DNA of 64,000 nt from Aphis gossypii (taxonomy: Eukaryota; Arthropoda; Insecta; Hemiptera; Aphididae). The stretch covers positions 5,229,213 to 5,293,212 of the forward strand of contig NC_065531.1 of NCBI RefSeq assembly GCF_020184175.1. The letters are read 5' to 3'. The first letter of the stretch is position 1. Each line of letters starts with the position of its first letter. The notes beneath the pieces were generated by a model that saw only the letters and a list, made by a program, of their open reading frames with translations, was not told the origin of the DNA and did no database searches. Below are positions 1 through 13,700 of this stretch, piece by piece. Both the position numbers and the translations under genes were made by a program.

Positions 1-1036
1 GGTGCATTACGACGATAAAAAAAATTTAATTCATGTAAAACTGAATAAATAACTTAGGTATGAATTAATGGTATATTAAGCGAAAACGCCTAAGCTATTT
101 TATGTGTAGTTAGAGGAATGATACTCATCAACTTCACTAATATATAAGAAAATCATTATTTATAATAATAGTATATTTGTAAACAAACAACAATATATAT
201 TTTATTAAATATATAATGTATTAATATTTTTAAATATTTTAACTCATAGCTATTATAAGTATAAGTATATCTTTTTATGTTATTATATTTATTACATTTT
301 TGTTAATTTACATGAACATGTTGTTGACTGAAATATTGAAAATGCAATACAATTGTTGTGTTATATAGATATATATTATATAATTAATAATATTTAACAT
401 CATAATAATAAACAATACAATATATTGGAAGATTATATATGACGAAAAATATGGATCTATCGCAAAATCTGAAAATTCCGATCCTACATTATTTGACTAA
501 CCAGAATAATAATATTGCAACGGTTTAAATTCGAAATTAAAATAAAAAAAAAACATTCAGCCAAAATCATGGTTGTATACAACTCTGTTGTAGTGTTTGT
601 AAGAAGTATTTCAAATTTTATGTGATCATAAAAAATAAAACATATTCTCAAATGTCCTTATAATATATCTTATTGTTGGCCGCCTACTATATCCATAATA
701 TAAGTCTTATCATTCACAATCTTGAATTTCCGTCTAATTGGTCATTTCCCGGGCGTAGTTTACGAATTTACTTGAAAAAAAAATTACATATAAATAACAT
801 AATAAAACTGAACTGTAATATTTTATGAGTTTAGTTGCAGCAACCGTTTTACTTTAATACAATTATCATAATACGCACTACGCCCCTCGCATCCAACCCA
901 CCGCACAAGGAACGCGTGTGAAAATAAATTCAAAAGTTTGAAACGTCAAAGCGTAAATGATTTATACTGCGCAATACACGAAACACAGTTATAATATATT
1001 ATATAGTTATAGTAAAGACCGATTAATGTGTACATC

Positions 1037-1060
1037 TATATATATATATATATATATATA
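1037..1060. repeat. (TA)12 microsatellite
   Basis: Uninterrupted TA dinucleotides in non-coding AT-rich DNA. Confidence 0.9.
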
Positions 1061-1787
1061 ACTCGCAGTGTGGTATTTTTGACGTGTGTTAGAAAATGAA
1101 ATCGAAAAAAAAGTTTACAAGTAACAATAATAGTATTATATTAAGAGTCCGAGCGTAATACTATACCAATTATTGATAAACGAATTCAAAGGGTAATGTT
1201 GTTACGCATGTTATATAAATAAACAGAGTGATTTCTTTAAAATGTAAATATGTTAATTTTGAAAGTACTTTTTTTCCTAGAATTATAACACAACGAAAAA
1301 TTACATTTCTTATAAATAATTTAATTTTTAAGTACTTTTATCGTTACTAAAACGTAGTTTTTTTACGTTTCCAAATAACGGTATATACATTAAACTATTA
1401 TACTCTGAAGAATACGTTTCTAAAAATTTAAATGCACAGATATCAAATATGTAATTAGAATATACAGTGCATACTACGTATTTAAAGTTTGCAGGGTGGT
1501 GTACAATACGCAGTAACGAACATATAACTTTTCGATAATATGATCCTTCATTTACCTTTGAACGAATCGCCCTGTATATATATATGATTATAACAAACAA
1601 GCGTGTATCGACAGACACTCGGAAAGTTTCTAATTTACGCACGCGCTTCGTTCTCTTTGCCCTTTCGCAAATGGCTTTCTGTCGGCCAAACCGAGTTAAT
1701 AAATCCATTGGGGGTGCACATTAAGCGTCGAAACAGATGACCATATCATGATTAATGGATAAACGATCACACAATGGTCAGCCATAC

Positions 1788-1789
<2 letters not shown>

Positions 1790-1819
<30 letters not shown>
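1790..1819. repeat. (AC)15 microsatellite
   Basis: Fifteen uninterrupted AC dinucleotides, one of the longest perfect simple repeats in the window. Confidence 0.9.
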
Positions 1820-1822
<3 letters not shown>

Positions 1823-2081
1823 GGAATTATAATATAATGTAAAGTACAGTGTATTTATAGGTATACCACTGCGTACACACGTTCATATATTCGAACGAAC
1901 ACTGTACGATCGTTATACGAGTTTGCAAAACGACAGCGTCGTATTAATAGTATCTACGTCGTGTTATGAATATTACTGAGCACAATAATAATTATTCGTC
2001 GATGTATACCATATTACAATAATAATATAATTAGGTAATAACGGATATCGTTGGCTCGTCGATGTAAATCACCAGGATGCC

Positions 2082-2099
2082 AAGGGTGCTTTGCACCCT
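2082..2099. repeat. Short perfect hairpin, AGGGTGC / GCACCCT
   Basis: AGGGTGC-TTT-GCACCCT forms a 7-bp stem with a 3-nt loop in AT-rich surroundings. No attached T-run or gene suggests a function. Confidence 0.5.
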
Positions 2100-4694
2100 G
2101 AATCTTAAAGATAGCAATTTTAGCTCTCCGATTCTCGTGATTGTTTCAAATAATAATTATAAACTTTGGAAATATACCACAACAGATACGCTATCGGAAT
2201 TATCAACCATCCATCTCAAAAGAGCTAATGAACTAAAATTGTAAATTAAATTATTTTAATATGCTGAAAACCGTTTTCGTTCAATTTCAAGCATAATTTT
2301 ATTAGTAACCGATGATTTGTCTATCCTAAAATGTTATAATTTATTTAAATGGATGATTTATTTTATTTTATTTATAGAGATAAGACATGTAACAAATATG
2401 GAATGGGAATCGGGGAGTATGAGAGGTAAAGCCATTCACTGGTATGTTCCGTTTAAAATGCGTTTGGTACCCCAACCAAACACATAGGGGTGTTAAACCT
2501 AATATTATTTCGAGACAATTTGTTTTATATATATTATAAATTATAATAATCATTAATTATCGTATTTTCACACCCTCAAACAATAATAATATTTTTGATA
2601 TTATAATAGTTTAGTATTTAGTTTAAATTTGAATAAATAACAATAATATTATCTTTTAGTATATTATGTACAGATGCATGGCATAATATGAGTAAATATT
2701 TTATAGGTATGTACTAATATACTGTTTGTATTTATATTGAATAATGATATGAAATATGAACATTGAAAGATGTATCAACACATATATATGCTAAATGTCT
2801 ATCGCGTTAATGATTGGGTTTTGTTCTATTATTCACTTATATTAAACACAGTTATTATCCCAAAGATATTAATTTAAAAATTAAATATAGAGTGATTCAT
2901 TAACTGATACGGATTGAACATATCCTATGGAACGATCCTTATGCACAATAATAATGTACTGATAGTATATTATTTGTCTGGTGATCATTTTGAATCTACC
3001 GGGTTAATACCAAATCTCATAGAAAGTACAATCATTGATTATAAATATGTACGAATATTTTATTATTATATAACATCGATAACATATTATGTTCAAATTT
3101 TCGGAGTAGGTACATGCATGTGCATAGTACATACGAAAGCATATTGAAAATAAATGGATTTACCGAATATCTTATTTATAAGATCGAAAGTTATCGCGTA
3201 TAATAAAATAATTAAATCTATATACGACAATGATATATATGTTTAAAGAGTATTTACTGTAATCTGTTCATGGTTTATGTAGTTAGATATATTATATTTA
3301 AATCCTTAAACCACAAGAATAGACATGATAATGAATAATGATATAACGTCCTTAGTGGTGTAATAAGTATTTTTTCGACGTTAAATAGAGATCTTAAATT
3401 AAATTTTATTTTTATATTTTGAGTATGATCTATTCTATAAAATCTTAAGACGATTGACCAGTTACCTCAAACTATACAATTTTTTTTTCAAATAACAATT
3501 TAAATAGTACAAAGAACAAAACATTAGTCGTCGATGGTAAAAACCAGTAGTTCTGCTGAGTTCTGTATTTTATTTTTATTTTTATTCTTCCGATTGTACT
3601 TGCATCTAATATATTTTGCATCGTTGATTCTCATAATCAGATTGTCTTTCTGAATTCAAAGGAAATGCTTTTATAGTTTATGATATTTACTATGTTTCAA
3701 AAAACGTATCATATAATTGCGTTTTAATATATACGACATACGTATACATGAGTGTATAGAGTTTTTGCGATAAAACCTTTGAGTAACTTCGCGTATGCTA
3801 AAAAAAACACTTTTCTTAATATCGTTTATGAAATTTGAATTTATGTAGAAGTCCAGATAATTTAATATTATAATGCACCAAAAGAATAACAGCGAGAACT
3901 ATAATCGAAACTTTTTTTCCTCATCATATAAAAAATAGGAACCGTAATTTAAATATTTTTTTTTATTTTAATTCTGAATTGAAAATTAATATTCAACAAC
4001 ATTTGCACGATTTTAATATCTAACAAAATAACAGCAATTTACAAATAATATTATATTCTTACAATCAAAACAAACATTTGTTTTATTAAAAAATTACAAT
4101 TTTAAGTCTAGGACATATTATACTATAGCTAATAGCTATATACATGTATATAAATTGAATATTTATATATTATATATTATTTTTCTAAAGTTTTAATGAA
4201 TTTGAGACGATTTTTAATTTTTAGGGATATAATACACACACATTTTTTGAGAGTAACACTTAATAAATGGCTTGTGAATAGTACCGAATTAAATGTTATT
4301 AAAGAAACATTGATAGAATTCTCAGATTTTGATACATAATATAATAATTAATATCTAATAATAAAAAAATAGAATATATTATGTAATACTGATATAATTA
4401 TAAAAATAGTATAGTTTAAAATAACCATATTATAATATATTAACAAATAATAAATTTAATTTTAAAAGATTTTGTGGGAGAAATGTTCAGAATAATTTGG
4501 GTGTCAGTTTTATACACAATATTAAATAATATTTTTTTAATTGAACAAGTTTTTGCTAATACATAGTCATATGTAATTAATTAATATGAATCAGGAAAAT
4601 TTAATTGGATCAATTATATTTTTTCTTTTTCAATAATAATTTAATACAATTATTTTTTAGATATTGTGGTTTGAACCAAGGTTGCTGTCTATGC

Positions 4695-4860
4695 AAGGCT
4701 GTACCTGGGGGGTTTATTGGGATCACCCCCCACCAAAATTTTGAAGTGAATCTTATACTATATTAAATTACCTATGAAGTATTATAATAAAATTAGAACA
4801 CAATTTTTTTTAGCTTAAACTCGCCCCCTCCCCCCGAAATTAATTTCCAGTTACAGCCTT
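4695..4860. mobile_element. Small MITE-like repeat with 14-bp terminal inverted repeats
   Basis: The left end AAGGCTGTACCTGG (4695-4708) pairs with the reverse complement of 4847-4860, AAGGCTGTAACTGG, at 13 of 14 positions. Inside both ends lie C/G runs (CCTGGGGGG on the left, CGCCCCCTCCCCCCG on the right) around an AT-rich core. The hexamer TCTATG occurs next to both ends (4688-4693 and 4864-4869) and may be the remains of a target duplication. The superfamily is not clear. The 166-bp length allows no coding sequence. Confidence 0.6.
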
Positions 4861-5360
4861 ATATCTATGGGTTGCCCGGTACGTCACATTTTGTATATTA
4901 TAAGAAAATAATAGCTACTCAGGTAGGTTTTAGAGAAACTTTGTATCATATTATAAAGAGAAAAAACTGCTTTGTCATATTGAAAAGGAAAAAGAAACAC
5001 ATGATTTCTATGACGTGTTTTGGGGAAATTATGCATTACGAATTGTATTACTATAAACACCATGATGGCTTAGTGTTGTTGAACAGAAATGGTTTGCTTG
5101 TTGTTTGTACGTCGAGGACTTATAACGTTGACTTATTCCGTGATTAGTGGATAAAAAAAAAAAGCCAAAATGCATAGATTTGGCTATTTATTATAATTTG
5201 TTGAATTCTGGTAACGAACAAAACTATATTACGATAGGGGTTTTAGTTGGTTACGTTCAGCGTTCATAGTAGAAATGATAAACGCACCAAGTTTAACGAC
5301 GAGACGTCAGCCATTAGCCCGGCTTTGGTGTGACATCGTGATTGAAGTGGCTTGCAATGT

Positions 5361-5600
5361 ATGAGAATTAACAATACAATGAAGATTATTTTATGTGCGT
5401 GCACTGTGCAGAGTACGTGTCGGTGGTGCGGCGATGACACCGACAACAACGGTGCTCCGCAACAGCTGGTGGTTGTGTTAACTGGTAATCAGAAACTTGG
5501 GTATAGAAGAAGAGGAAAACATACAGAATTAATGCATTTCGTTGTTGAACGGAAACTGATAACTAACTATATAAATATAAAGTTCAACATTATTTAGGAT
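5361..5600 (+). CDS. Unrecognised open frame, 79 codons, weak candidate
   Basis: From the ATG at 5361 the frame is open to a TAG at 5598-5600. The first half (5391-5490) is clearly less AT-rich than its surroundings and encodes a cysteine-containing stretch (CACTVQSTCRWCGDD) followed by Q-, V- and N-rich sequence; the second half is basic. A short hydrophobic start (MKIILCAC) from an internal ATG at 5379 could mimic a signal peptide. A possible donor, AGA|GTACGT, lies inside it, so part may instead be a non-coding exon. No family is recognised and a chance open frame is quite possible. Confidence 0.2.
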
Positions 5601-8600
5601 CTATAAATTTGTTGACGTTACAAAGTTAAGTTAAAAAAACCGGTCAATACAATATTACCCAAGGTAACTGGTACTTAAGATAGTGATAAAAACTTGAATT
5701 TGCTTTTTAAGAACTAAAAATAATACCAGTATATATGTATAACAATAATAGCAATGGTTAAAAAGCTAACCGTAAGTACTGAAAAAAAATATTGTTCAAG
5801 AAACACTTAATAATACTTTTTTTATTCTGTGATAATTTATGAATCTTAGAATTGAGTGGAAAATTAATATTATGATCATCAAGAATATTTTTAATTATGA
5901 CCTATTTGAGAGTTGAAAATAATAGAATAATTATGATTAAAAATTTTAATTTTTTATTATTTAAATTAAAAGTTTCGTTTGGTCGTGAACTGTTTTAATT
6001 TGAATCATTTCTAAATGCAATAGGTATAGACAAAACTTTTCATTAAATTAATTCGTATCCTATAATTTTTATGTAGGCTAACAATATTTGACACTATTTA
6101 TTGTTGGATTACGATGTTAAAATAAGGATATATGGAAAAAATATAAGGAAAAAATTTAATTTCTAATTATAAAATTTTGTTTAAACTACATTTTAGACCA
6201 AAGTGAGGGTTAAGACAGTAAAACCAAACAGCTTTTAACCATTATTGTTCTAGTCCATTATATCACACTTTAATACAATACGTCATATGTACTTATGTGG
6301 GTGGAATTCACAATGATAATATGCATTATTATATGCGATTCAGAGGGGTAAAACTGAATAATTTTAATATGCCGAAAATGTTTGAAAATTATATGAAAAT
6401 GGATTATATCACGCTTTTAACTTGCTACTATATACATAATACATAATATATTTTGTTTGTTTGTCCGTTTCACTTATAATATATTATATTATTATTGTTA
6501 TGCTTTATTTTGTTTGTATGTATTTATTTATTTTTTAAATCCTTTTAGTATTTTTATCCACTGCAGTGCTGTAGAAATCTCAATTAAAAATAAACCCTGG
6601 CATTTGATAATCATATTAAAATATTGTTATGGAGGGCAACGTTGGCAGCCTGACTGGCAGTTGAGTTCTTTATAGGCGCACAACGTTCTTTAATTAAATG
6701 TGTTCCAAATTGGGGTGTATTCCGTGCTTAGAATTGCTCACCAATGGCTCCTGTTGTATCCATGGCCGACATCCGTTTCCATTTTATAATTTTATTTTTT
6801 TTTATTATTCATTTTGATTTTATTATTTCTGTTTTTTTTTTTTTTACTATTTTAAAAGTACTTCACGGAAAAATAAAATAACACTACTAGAATAATGAAT
6901 TAGTTTTATAGTTTCTGGAAGAAAAAAATTTTTTATAGTTTTTGCTTATAAGTACCAGATATAAAGCGTAATAATATAGAATAGCAATAAACTTTTTATT
7001 TGTATTTAACAATTAGTATACATTACACACTGTTTAGACGTTTGGCATACAGGTATCTGCAGGTATATGTATAGTTAACTATCATGCGATATAGTGTATG
7101 TGCATCAAAATTTATTATGACAAAACCACGTAACAAAAACATTAGAATCATCTTAGTGTTATGCTTCTTATTAGACGACTTACAAGTTTGTATCTATATT
7201 AATTTTTCTAGTATACTACTGATGTTCTATGGACGCATAAGAGTTTTGTTATATTAGAATGAGTAGAGATTTAACTTGAGAGATGGATACGTTTTTTATA
7301 CATCATAATAAATATTAGCTTTTTTAATAATTATTTCAGCTATCGTATGTAATATAAATTATTTATAAAAGCGTTTGATAAATTATTCAACACATTTTTT
7401 ACAATATTGTCTATATATCATTTGGAATAATATGTATACCTATTTCTTAGAATATTATTTCAATTATATGTTTGTTTTTTTATTTGTATATAATTATGTT
7501 ATTTTTACTTTATAATATTATTATGGAACTTAAAAAATTAATATATTATTATAATATTTTAAAATTTAATTTGAATGAAATTAAAATAACTAATATTAGT
7601 GATATTTTATTATAAATATAGTTTATGGCGTTTATGTATACCTAGTGTTAATAATATACAATTATTATTAATTGATTTAATAAGATATACAATTAGTCAA
7701 TACATATTATTCATAACGACCATATAACATAATAATATATTATGCTAATTTTTGATGTACGCAGTACATTTTAAAAATAAAAAACTTAATTAGTAAACTT
7801 TTTTTTACTAGTATTTAAAATGTTAAGAATATCATATAAAAAAGACTATAGTAAACATTAATCTCTGCTCGGTATTTTTTAATTTTTTTTTGAATAATTT
7901 AACAATTTATTATTTCTTTCTAATTTGTAATAATTTAGGCAAATTATAATGAAATTGAAATGAGTAGAGTTGAGTTTGTTCCTTAATGATTTTACAGGTT
8001 ACTATTCCATTATAGTAACAGTTTCAATGTTTCAATTCTTTGTAAAACAAAATTCGTTATAAGCCATTAGGTCAGTGTTTTTTTTTCTTTTAATTTATTT
8101 TTAGGTTTTTTAATCGAAATTTTATGTAAATGCTTTACTCTACAACATTGTACTCAATACTAAATGCTATCGTTGAATATATAGCACAAGATATAATATA
8201 TTATATTATTTATCAATGACCTTCTTTTGTTGTCTTATAAAAAGGTTTAATAAAACATTTGTTATTTTAAAAATCATTATAGATAAGCAAAAATATAATG
8301 TAAAATTTAAAACACGTAGTGACACTTAGGTAGATAATATTGTAATTACTATTTTTGAGATATAAAATATTTAAGAAAAGTAATATAAATATAACTCTTA
8401 ATTTCATTAATTTATTTATAATGTTGTTTTATACTTACTTTAGCGATTGCGATATTATAATAAAGTTATGAGCACAACAAACGAAACGTACTGTAAAAAT
8501 CATTTAAAATTTCTGCGATCAAACACGTGAACCGATTTCATCGAAACAAAACTGTGGAATATATTTTATGTAAGTGTGTGTGTGTGCGTGGGCATGTTTA

Positions 8601-9872
8601 TATCACGGTATCGGTTGTATAATAGCTTGGTAGTACGTAGTTTACGAACAATACGGGTTTAAATAGTCGATTAACAATATTAATTTATTGTGAACAAGTA
8701 TAGGTAGGTAACATGATGTGAAGCGAACCCCCGATATAATCAGTTTTCAAACTACGTAGGTAGTATTAATCATTAAATTAGTTAAATTTATTTGTTATTG
8801 AATACAAATTGGTGTACCGCAACACCGCTATGACCCAGGTATAGTCAGTATATTATATCAGCTGTAGACTTAAACGGTTCGCCAAAACCAATATTTCCCG
8901 CTCAGAAATCCTATCTAAATATTAAACCACAGCCCAGAACAAGTTAGCACAGCAATCATTTATGCAAAAACATTGACCGGACACGTATGCCTAGGTTGCT
9001 GTTTCATGGCGGTAATCCTATTAAACAACACTCAAAATACATATTTTAGTGTTGTATATAGCATGGACAAAGGTTTTCCTTAGGACAAATCATTACACTT
9101 AAAACACTGTAATATGACCTTTATTGCGTACAAAATATGATATGTTTATTTATTTAAGTATTGTTATAGTTCGCCAGATTACAATAAATTATTCAAACAT
9201 AGTATAGAACAATGACGTCTACTGTTGATATCTGGGAGCAAAAATATGTGTCCGATCATCATATAAATCGTTTGGTTGTAATTTTAAAACTTTAATGAAC
9301 TGTCTGTTTTTAATCATAATTTGTCTGTACGTAGTGTATTACGTTTCAAAATAAAAAAATTAAATACAGTTACTTACTCTTTTCAAGAAATATTAGTAGT
9401 ACTAGGTACTAAAAATAACGACAGTGAAGAAAGTAGGAATGAAAATTTTAAAACTGTTTGTTTTGGAACATCACCGCAGACTTAACTACGTAAACAATAA
9501 AGTACAAAACGCTACGATATGTAATTATCAGACACGTTGAATAATGTTTTGCGGCGAACAAACTTTGCGTAAGTCTATTATTGTTATTATAATTTCTTGT
9601 AAATATTTTTACTAAAATTTATTATAACTTTCCGTGGAATAACAAAGGCACTACCGCAGTTCGTACTTACTTAAAGTGGTCTAAATAATAATTTTATATT
9701 ATGTTGATAACGAAAGAAGTTAAACTGATTAATAATTATATTAAATTATACATCAGTATCGTTTAGATATGAAAAATATTAAATGTGTTGTACGAAACGA
9801 ATACAAATAAAATGTCGTACAGGAATAGTTGTTTTTATATTATTTGAATTTTACGGATAAAATCGATACTAT

Positions 9873-10097
9873 TCAAGTTGCTATTGTAATAAAGTTTTCA
9901 ATATCATCTATATCATCATGCTTCTGGTTAAAATTTGCATCATTTAAGTATAAATACAGATCTAGTTTTTTTATGATGGCAGTTTTTTCCCCCGAAAAAC
10001 ATACTACGAACCATTCATAATCGTGACAATCGTTAGGTTTAAAGACATTAAAAAATCGTGTACTTCTATTATCAATTATAATATTAATCCTTCTCAT
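9873..10097 (-). CDS. Unrecognised open frame, 74 codons, weak candidate
   Basis: The frame starts at an ATG on the minus strand (10097) and its translation has a balanced mix of charged, polar and aromatic residues (for example NDCHDYEWFVVCFSGEK), unlike the Ile/Tyr/Asn-dominated translations elsewhere in this AT-rich DNA. No domain, signal peptide or membrane segment is recognised, and no splice structure or neighbouring exon could be assigned. It may be a chance open frame, an exon of an unannotated gene, or part of an old mobile element. Confidence 0.15.
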   Translation of the reverse strand: MRRINIIIDNRSTRFFNVFKPNDCHDYEWFVVCFSGEKTAIIKKLDLYLYLNDANFNQKHDDIDDIENFITIAT

Positions 10098-10750
10098 GCG
10101 TCCGTCACTTTAATTCCCAAATCTTTCGATAATACATAGAATCATCATAATCTAAATTCCTGTCAGACTTTAATTCCATTATAAGCCCTTCCTTCTCTCT
10201 CTCTTCTACCGACAGTTTAAACGAAATTAGCATTCCCGTGACAATATATTATCCACGACACTTAATAGAGTAATCGTATTATTGTATTTTACCTTCACAA
10301 TATATCTTAATACTTCTTAATATTATCATAATATCTCTCTTTATATTTTGTATAAATGTCGCGTTTCTTCATTTTTAACTATTAACTTACTATAATGTAA
10401 TATTATAATATTGTAGAATTTATTGTTATAATAATAGGTGTTCGATAAAACGATCCCCTTAGAATAAATTAAAATCGTTAATTATAACTGTTCATTTTGG
10501 AATGTTTGAATACGATAACAAATAACATAGCAATAGTCATTAAAATTTTAATAACAATTACGATTTCTTGTTTTAATTTCGTCGTAGTAATCGATTTCTT
10601 TAGCAATGAAAGTAAAATAAAAATATTTGCGTTTAAAAGCTTACCTTTGTGCTCTATAAATACCGCAATGAAGGTTAATTTATTATTGTGTATAGGTATA
10701 TGTTTGGAAACACGTGCGTGCACCCAATATATAAAAAAAACCAACGACTG

Positions 10751-10751
<1 letters not shown>

Positions 10752-10781
<30 letters not shown>
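10752..10781. repeat. (TAA)n microsatellite
   Basis: About ten uninterrupted trinucleotides. It gives artificial poly-Asn or poly-Ile stretches in all overlapping open frames. Confidence 0.9.
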
Positions 10782-13700
10782 TAGATACTCCCACACGTAC
10801 GCAAAATGCGGTCTTTGACGAAAAGCGTTTTTATATATTTTTGCCCATCTCCCACCCTCCCCCTCGCCGACCTTTGTGCCAGTGGTTTTGCTATTCCATT
10901 TTTTTCTGATCTTTTATCCTTCCAGATTTTATTCTCTGCCGATCCATCGCACGCACTGAGGCTGCACGTGTATACGGTATCCGCACGTTCTCGATCATTA
11001 TAATTTATTGTAATAATAATATATACCTAAATATACTCATGTCTTCGTAAATAAAACATTAAAATGAAACGCCTATTACAGTAACTAAACGCGACATCCA
11101 CCTCTCACCCTTTATATTACTTGCATATTTTATATTCATATAATATAATATGATATATTTAAATATGAGATCATGTTCCTTAACATTCTGTTACAGAGAT
11201 TATAAATAAAATACGTTTATTTATGTACAATTTATCACATGATTAATATTATAACCATAATTTTACTCAATTCAAAAAACTAAGACGCTTTATCAATATT
11301 TGATAAATATATGTTTCATTGGGTTTTTAGGTAAAAAATGAACAAAAAACTACAATTTCTTATTTTTTTCCATACTTATGAATTACTATGGATTGGTATA
11401 CCTACAATTGATTAAAGTTAAGTAATAATATTTTAATTAAATTTAACAAAATAAAAAACTCTTATATTATAAAAGAATATTTTTTAGGTCTACCAATTAA
11501 ATTAAAATTAAAAAAATATCAAATACATTAAATTTAATATCTATATTTTTTTATTTTTTCATATTTCAAATGAAAATAAAAACTTTTCATTACCTAGGTA
11601 GTATAACAATTTATATTTAAATACACTATATAAGTTAAAATAATTGTTAGTGGTTTATATATAAAAAATTATATTTTTCTCGCAGTTAAGAAATTTTAAG
11701 TTATGTTGAACTTTAACTTAGTAATACATTTACAATGATCAGTTATAGCATATTTATTAAAATATAAAAAATAAAAATTATTCATGAGCTTATCTTCGAA
11801 AATCACCATGGGATTTATCGCTTTTTTTTAAAAGGATGTTCGACTGGGGTTTTCTATGAAACCCTGGTTTAGAGTTATGAGGCATTGATAATACTTACGA
11901 GTATATATAAATATATTTATCAATTCAAAACGGGTACCTATATATTGATTTACATTTTTATACTACAGAGATTTACTTTTATATTTCTGTAAGTAATTTG
12001 TCCGAAAAAAATATTGCAAAAACCAGAATAGCTTATAAGAGAGTTATAATATTAAAACAACATTTCGTACAAGTGTTTTAGTGTTTTTGTTTACTCACAA
12101 CTGATTAAAAAGCATATTCATAATTATGATTTACAAAGTATTGTTATAATAAAATTCTACAATACACATGATATATTTTATATTAGGAATGAACTGTATT
12201 TTTTTTAATAATTCATTCATTTCTGTTTCACTGGACGTATATTTTTTTCAATAACTTCCTATCATCGTATTTTGTTGTTTGTAAGTACATTTTTTATATT
12301 GGTCTCGAGGCAACAGTATATGTGCAGCCTGTACGAATGAAGACGTCACTATAAAAATGTATTATTTTTCGTTATTATATGTGATGCGCTTTTATAGGAA
12401 AGCTGGTTTTGTTTTTTTTTTTTTTTTTTATAGTACAATTTGTGACCACGATTTGGTTACGTGAACTATTAATAACTGACTCAGCATTTTTTCAGTTGGT
12501 AATCAGAATAAAAATACCTAACAAACAAAATAAATAAATTGGTATATATTATTATTCTATTGGTTATAATAATATTTTAGTATTTTATGAACCAGGTAGA
12601 TATGAAAAACTTTATTGATATTTATTATAATGCTGATTTTTTCATTAGGTAATATTGTGTTTATGTACATTATTTAAAATACAAAATCTGTTATATCAAT
12701 ATTGAAACTTAAAATTATATATTATATTAGAATATTATATAATGTATAAGGAAATCATATTTTTTATTAAATTCATATCCAAACAAGTATCTAAATGTAA
12801 AATGTTCTCTAAGTGTATTAAGAAATTACAAATATCAATCAATATTTGAATAAATGCATCACAAAAGGATAAAAGGAGAAGTGAGTAAGCTTATACTGCA
12901 TAATATATTTTAATCTGTCCTAATTCAAGTCTCTCTATGTAGCTGTTATAAATTACACGTGATTTGAGTTAAAAATTACGTAACGTTGTACTCTTAAAAT
13001 CTGTTCATATTATGTTATGTCTATTAATCATTAAAGTAGGTGTTATATTTATTTTACTTCAAAAACTAGAAATGACATTTATATCGTTGACAACTATTTC
13101 ATTGTTATCCATAATAAAATATACTTCCATGTACGATTGTTCCGTATCATTAACTCTTTCTTTGATTTACTACCTATAAACATTTTCAGTTTAGTCAATA
13201 AATAACAAATGAAAGGATATTTAGCATACCTAAATTTAGTATTAGTATTCACAATTTTTTAAATAGTATCAACAAACTTATTTATGATTAAATCAATCAA
13301 AAAAAAAAAAAAAATACTGTATAATTTTAAAGTTTTACAACCTTGTCGAATTAATACTTTTATTTACCCATTAAATATATATATTATAGCTCACTATGCA
13401 TCGAAATGCCTACCGTAAAAACACACTAAAAAAATGACATATAGTCACCACTCATAACTTATGAGGAATCATAAAATGCGAAGAAATGAAGGTTATGAAA
13501 AAATAAAACAACTTTAGCTAATTAAGTTATGTTAACGTTAAGAACGTAATAGAACATTTAATAAATAATATAATATTTAACTTTTAAGTTTAAATAAAAT
13601 ATAAGAAAAAATATTAATTAACTTGATTCAGTTAAAAAGAAGTTAATTAAATTTTTTAATTACTACTTGGGTTACATGTTTTTACATATTATAGTTATTG

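Larger units (their letters stand above)
1..4694. other. AT-rich non-coding DNA
   Basis: Holds the (TA)12 and (AC)15 repeats, a short hairpin at 2082-2099 and an unrecognised minus-strand open frame at 1328-1708 whose translation shows no domain. No exon was recognised. It may be part of the channel's first intron. Confidence 0.6.

Noticed and set aside
1328..1708. A 126-codon minus-strand frame starting at an ATG.
   Set aside because: No recognisable motif, Tyr/Ile/Lys-dominated composition typical of AT-rich DNA, and no splice or neighbour support.
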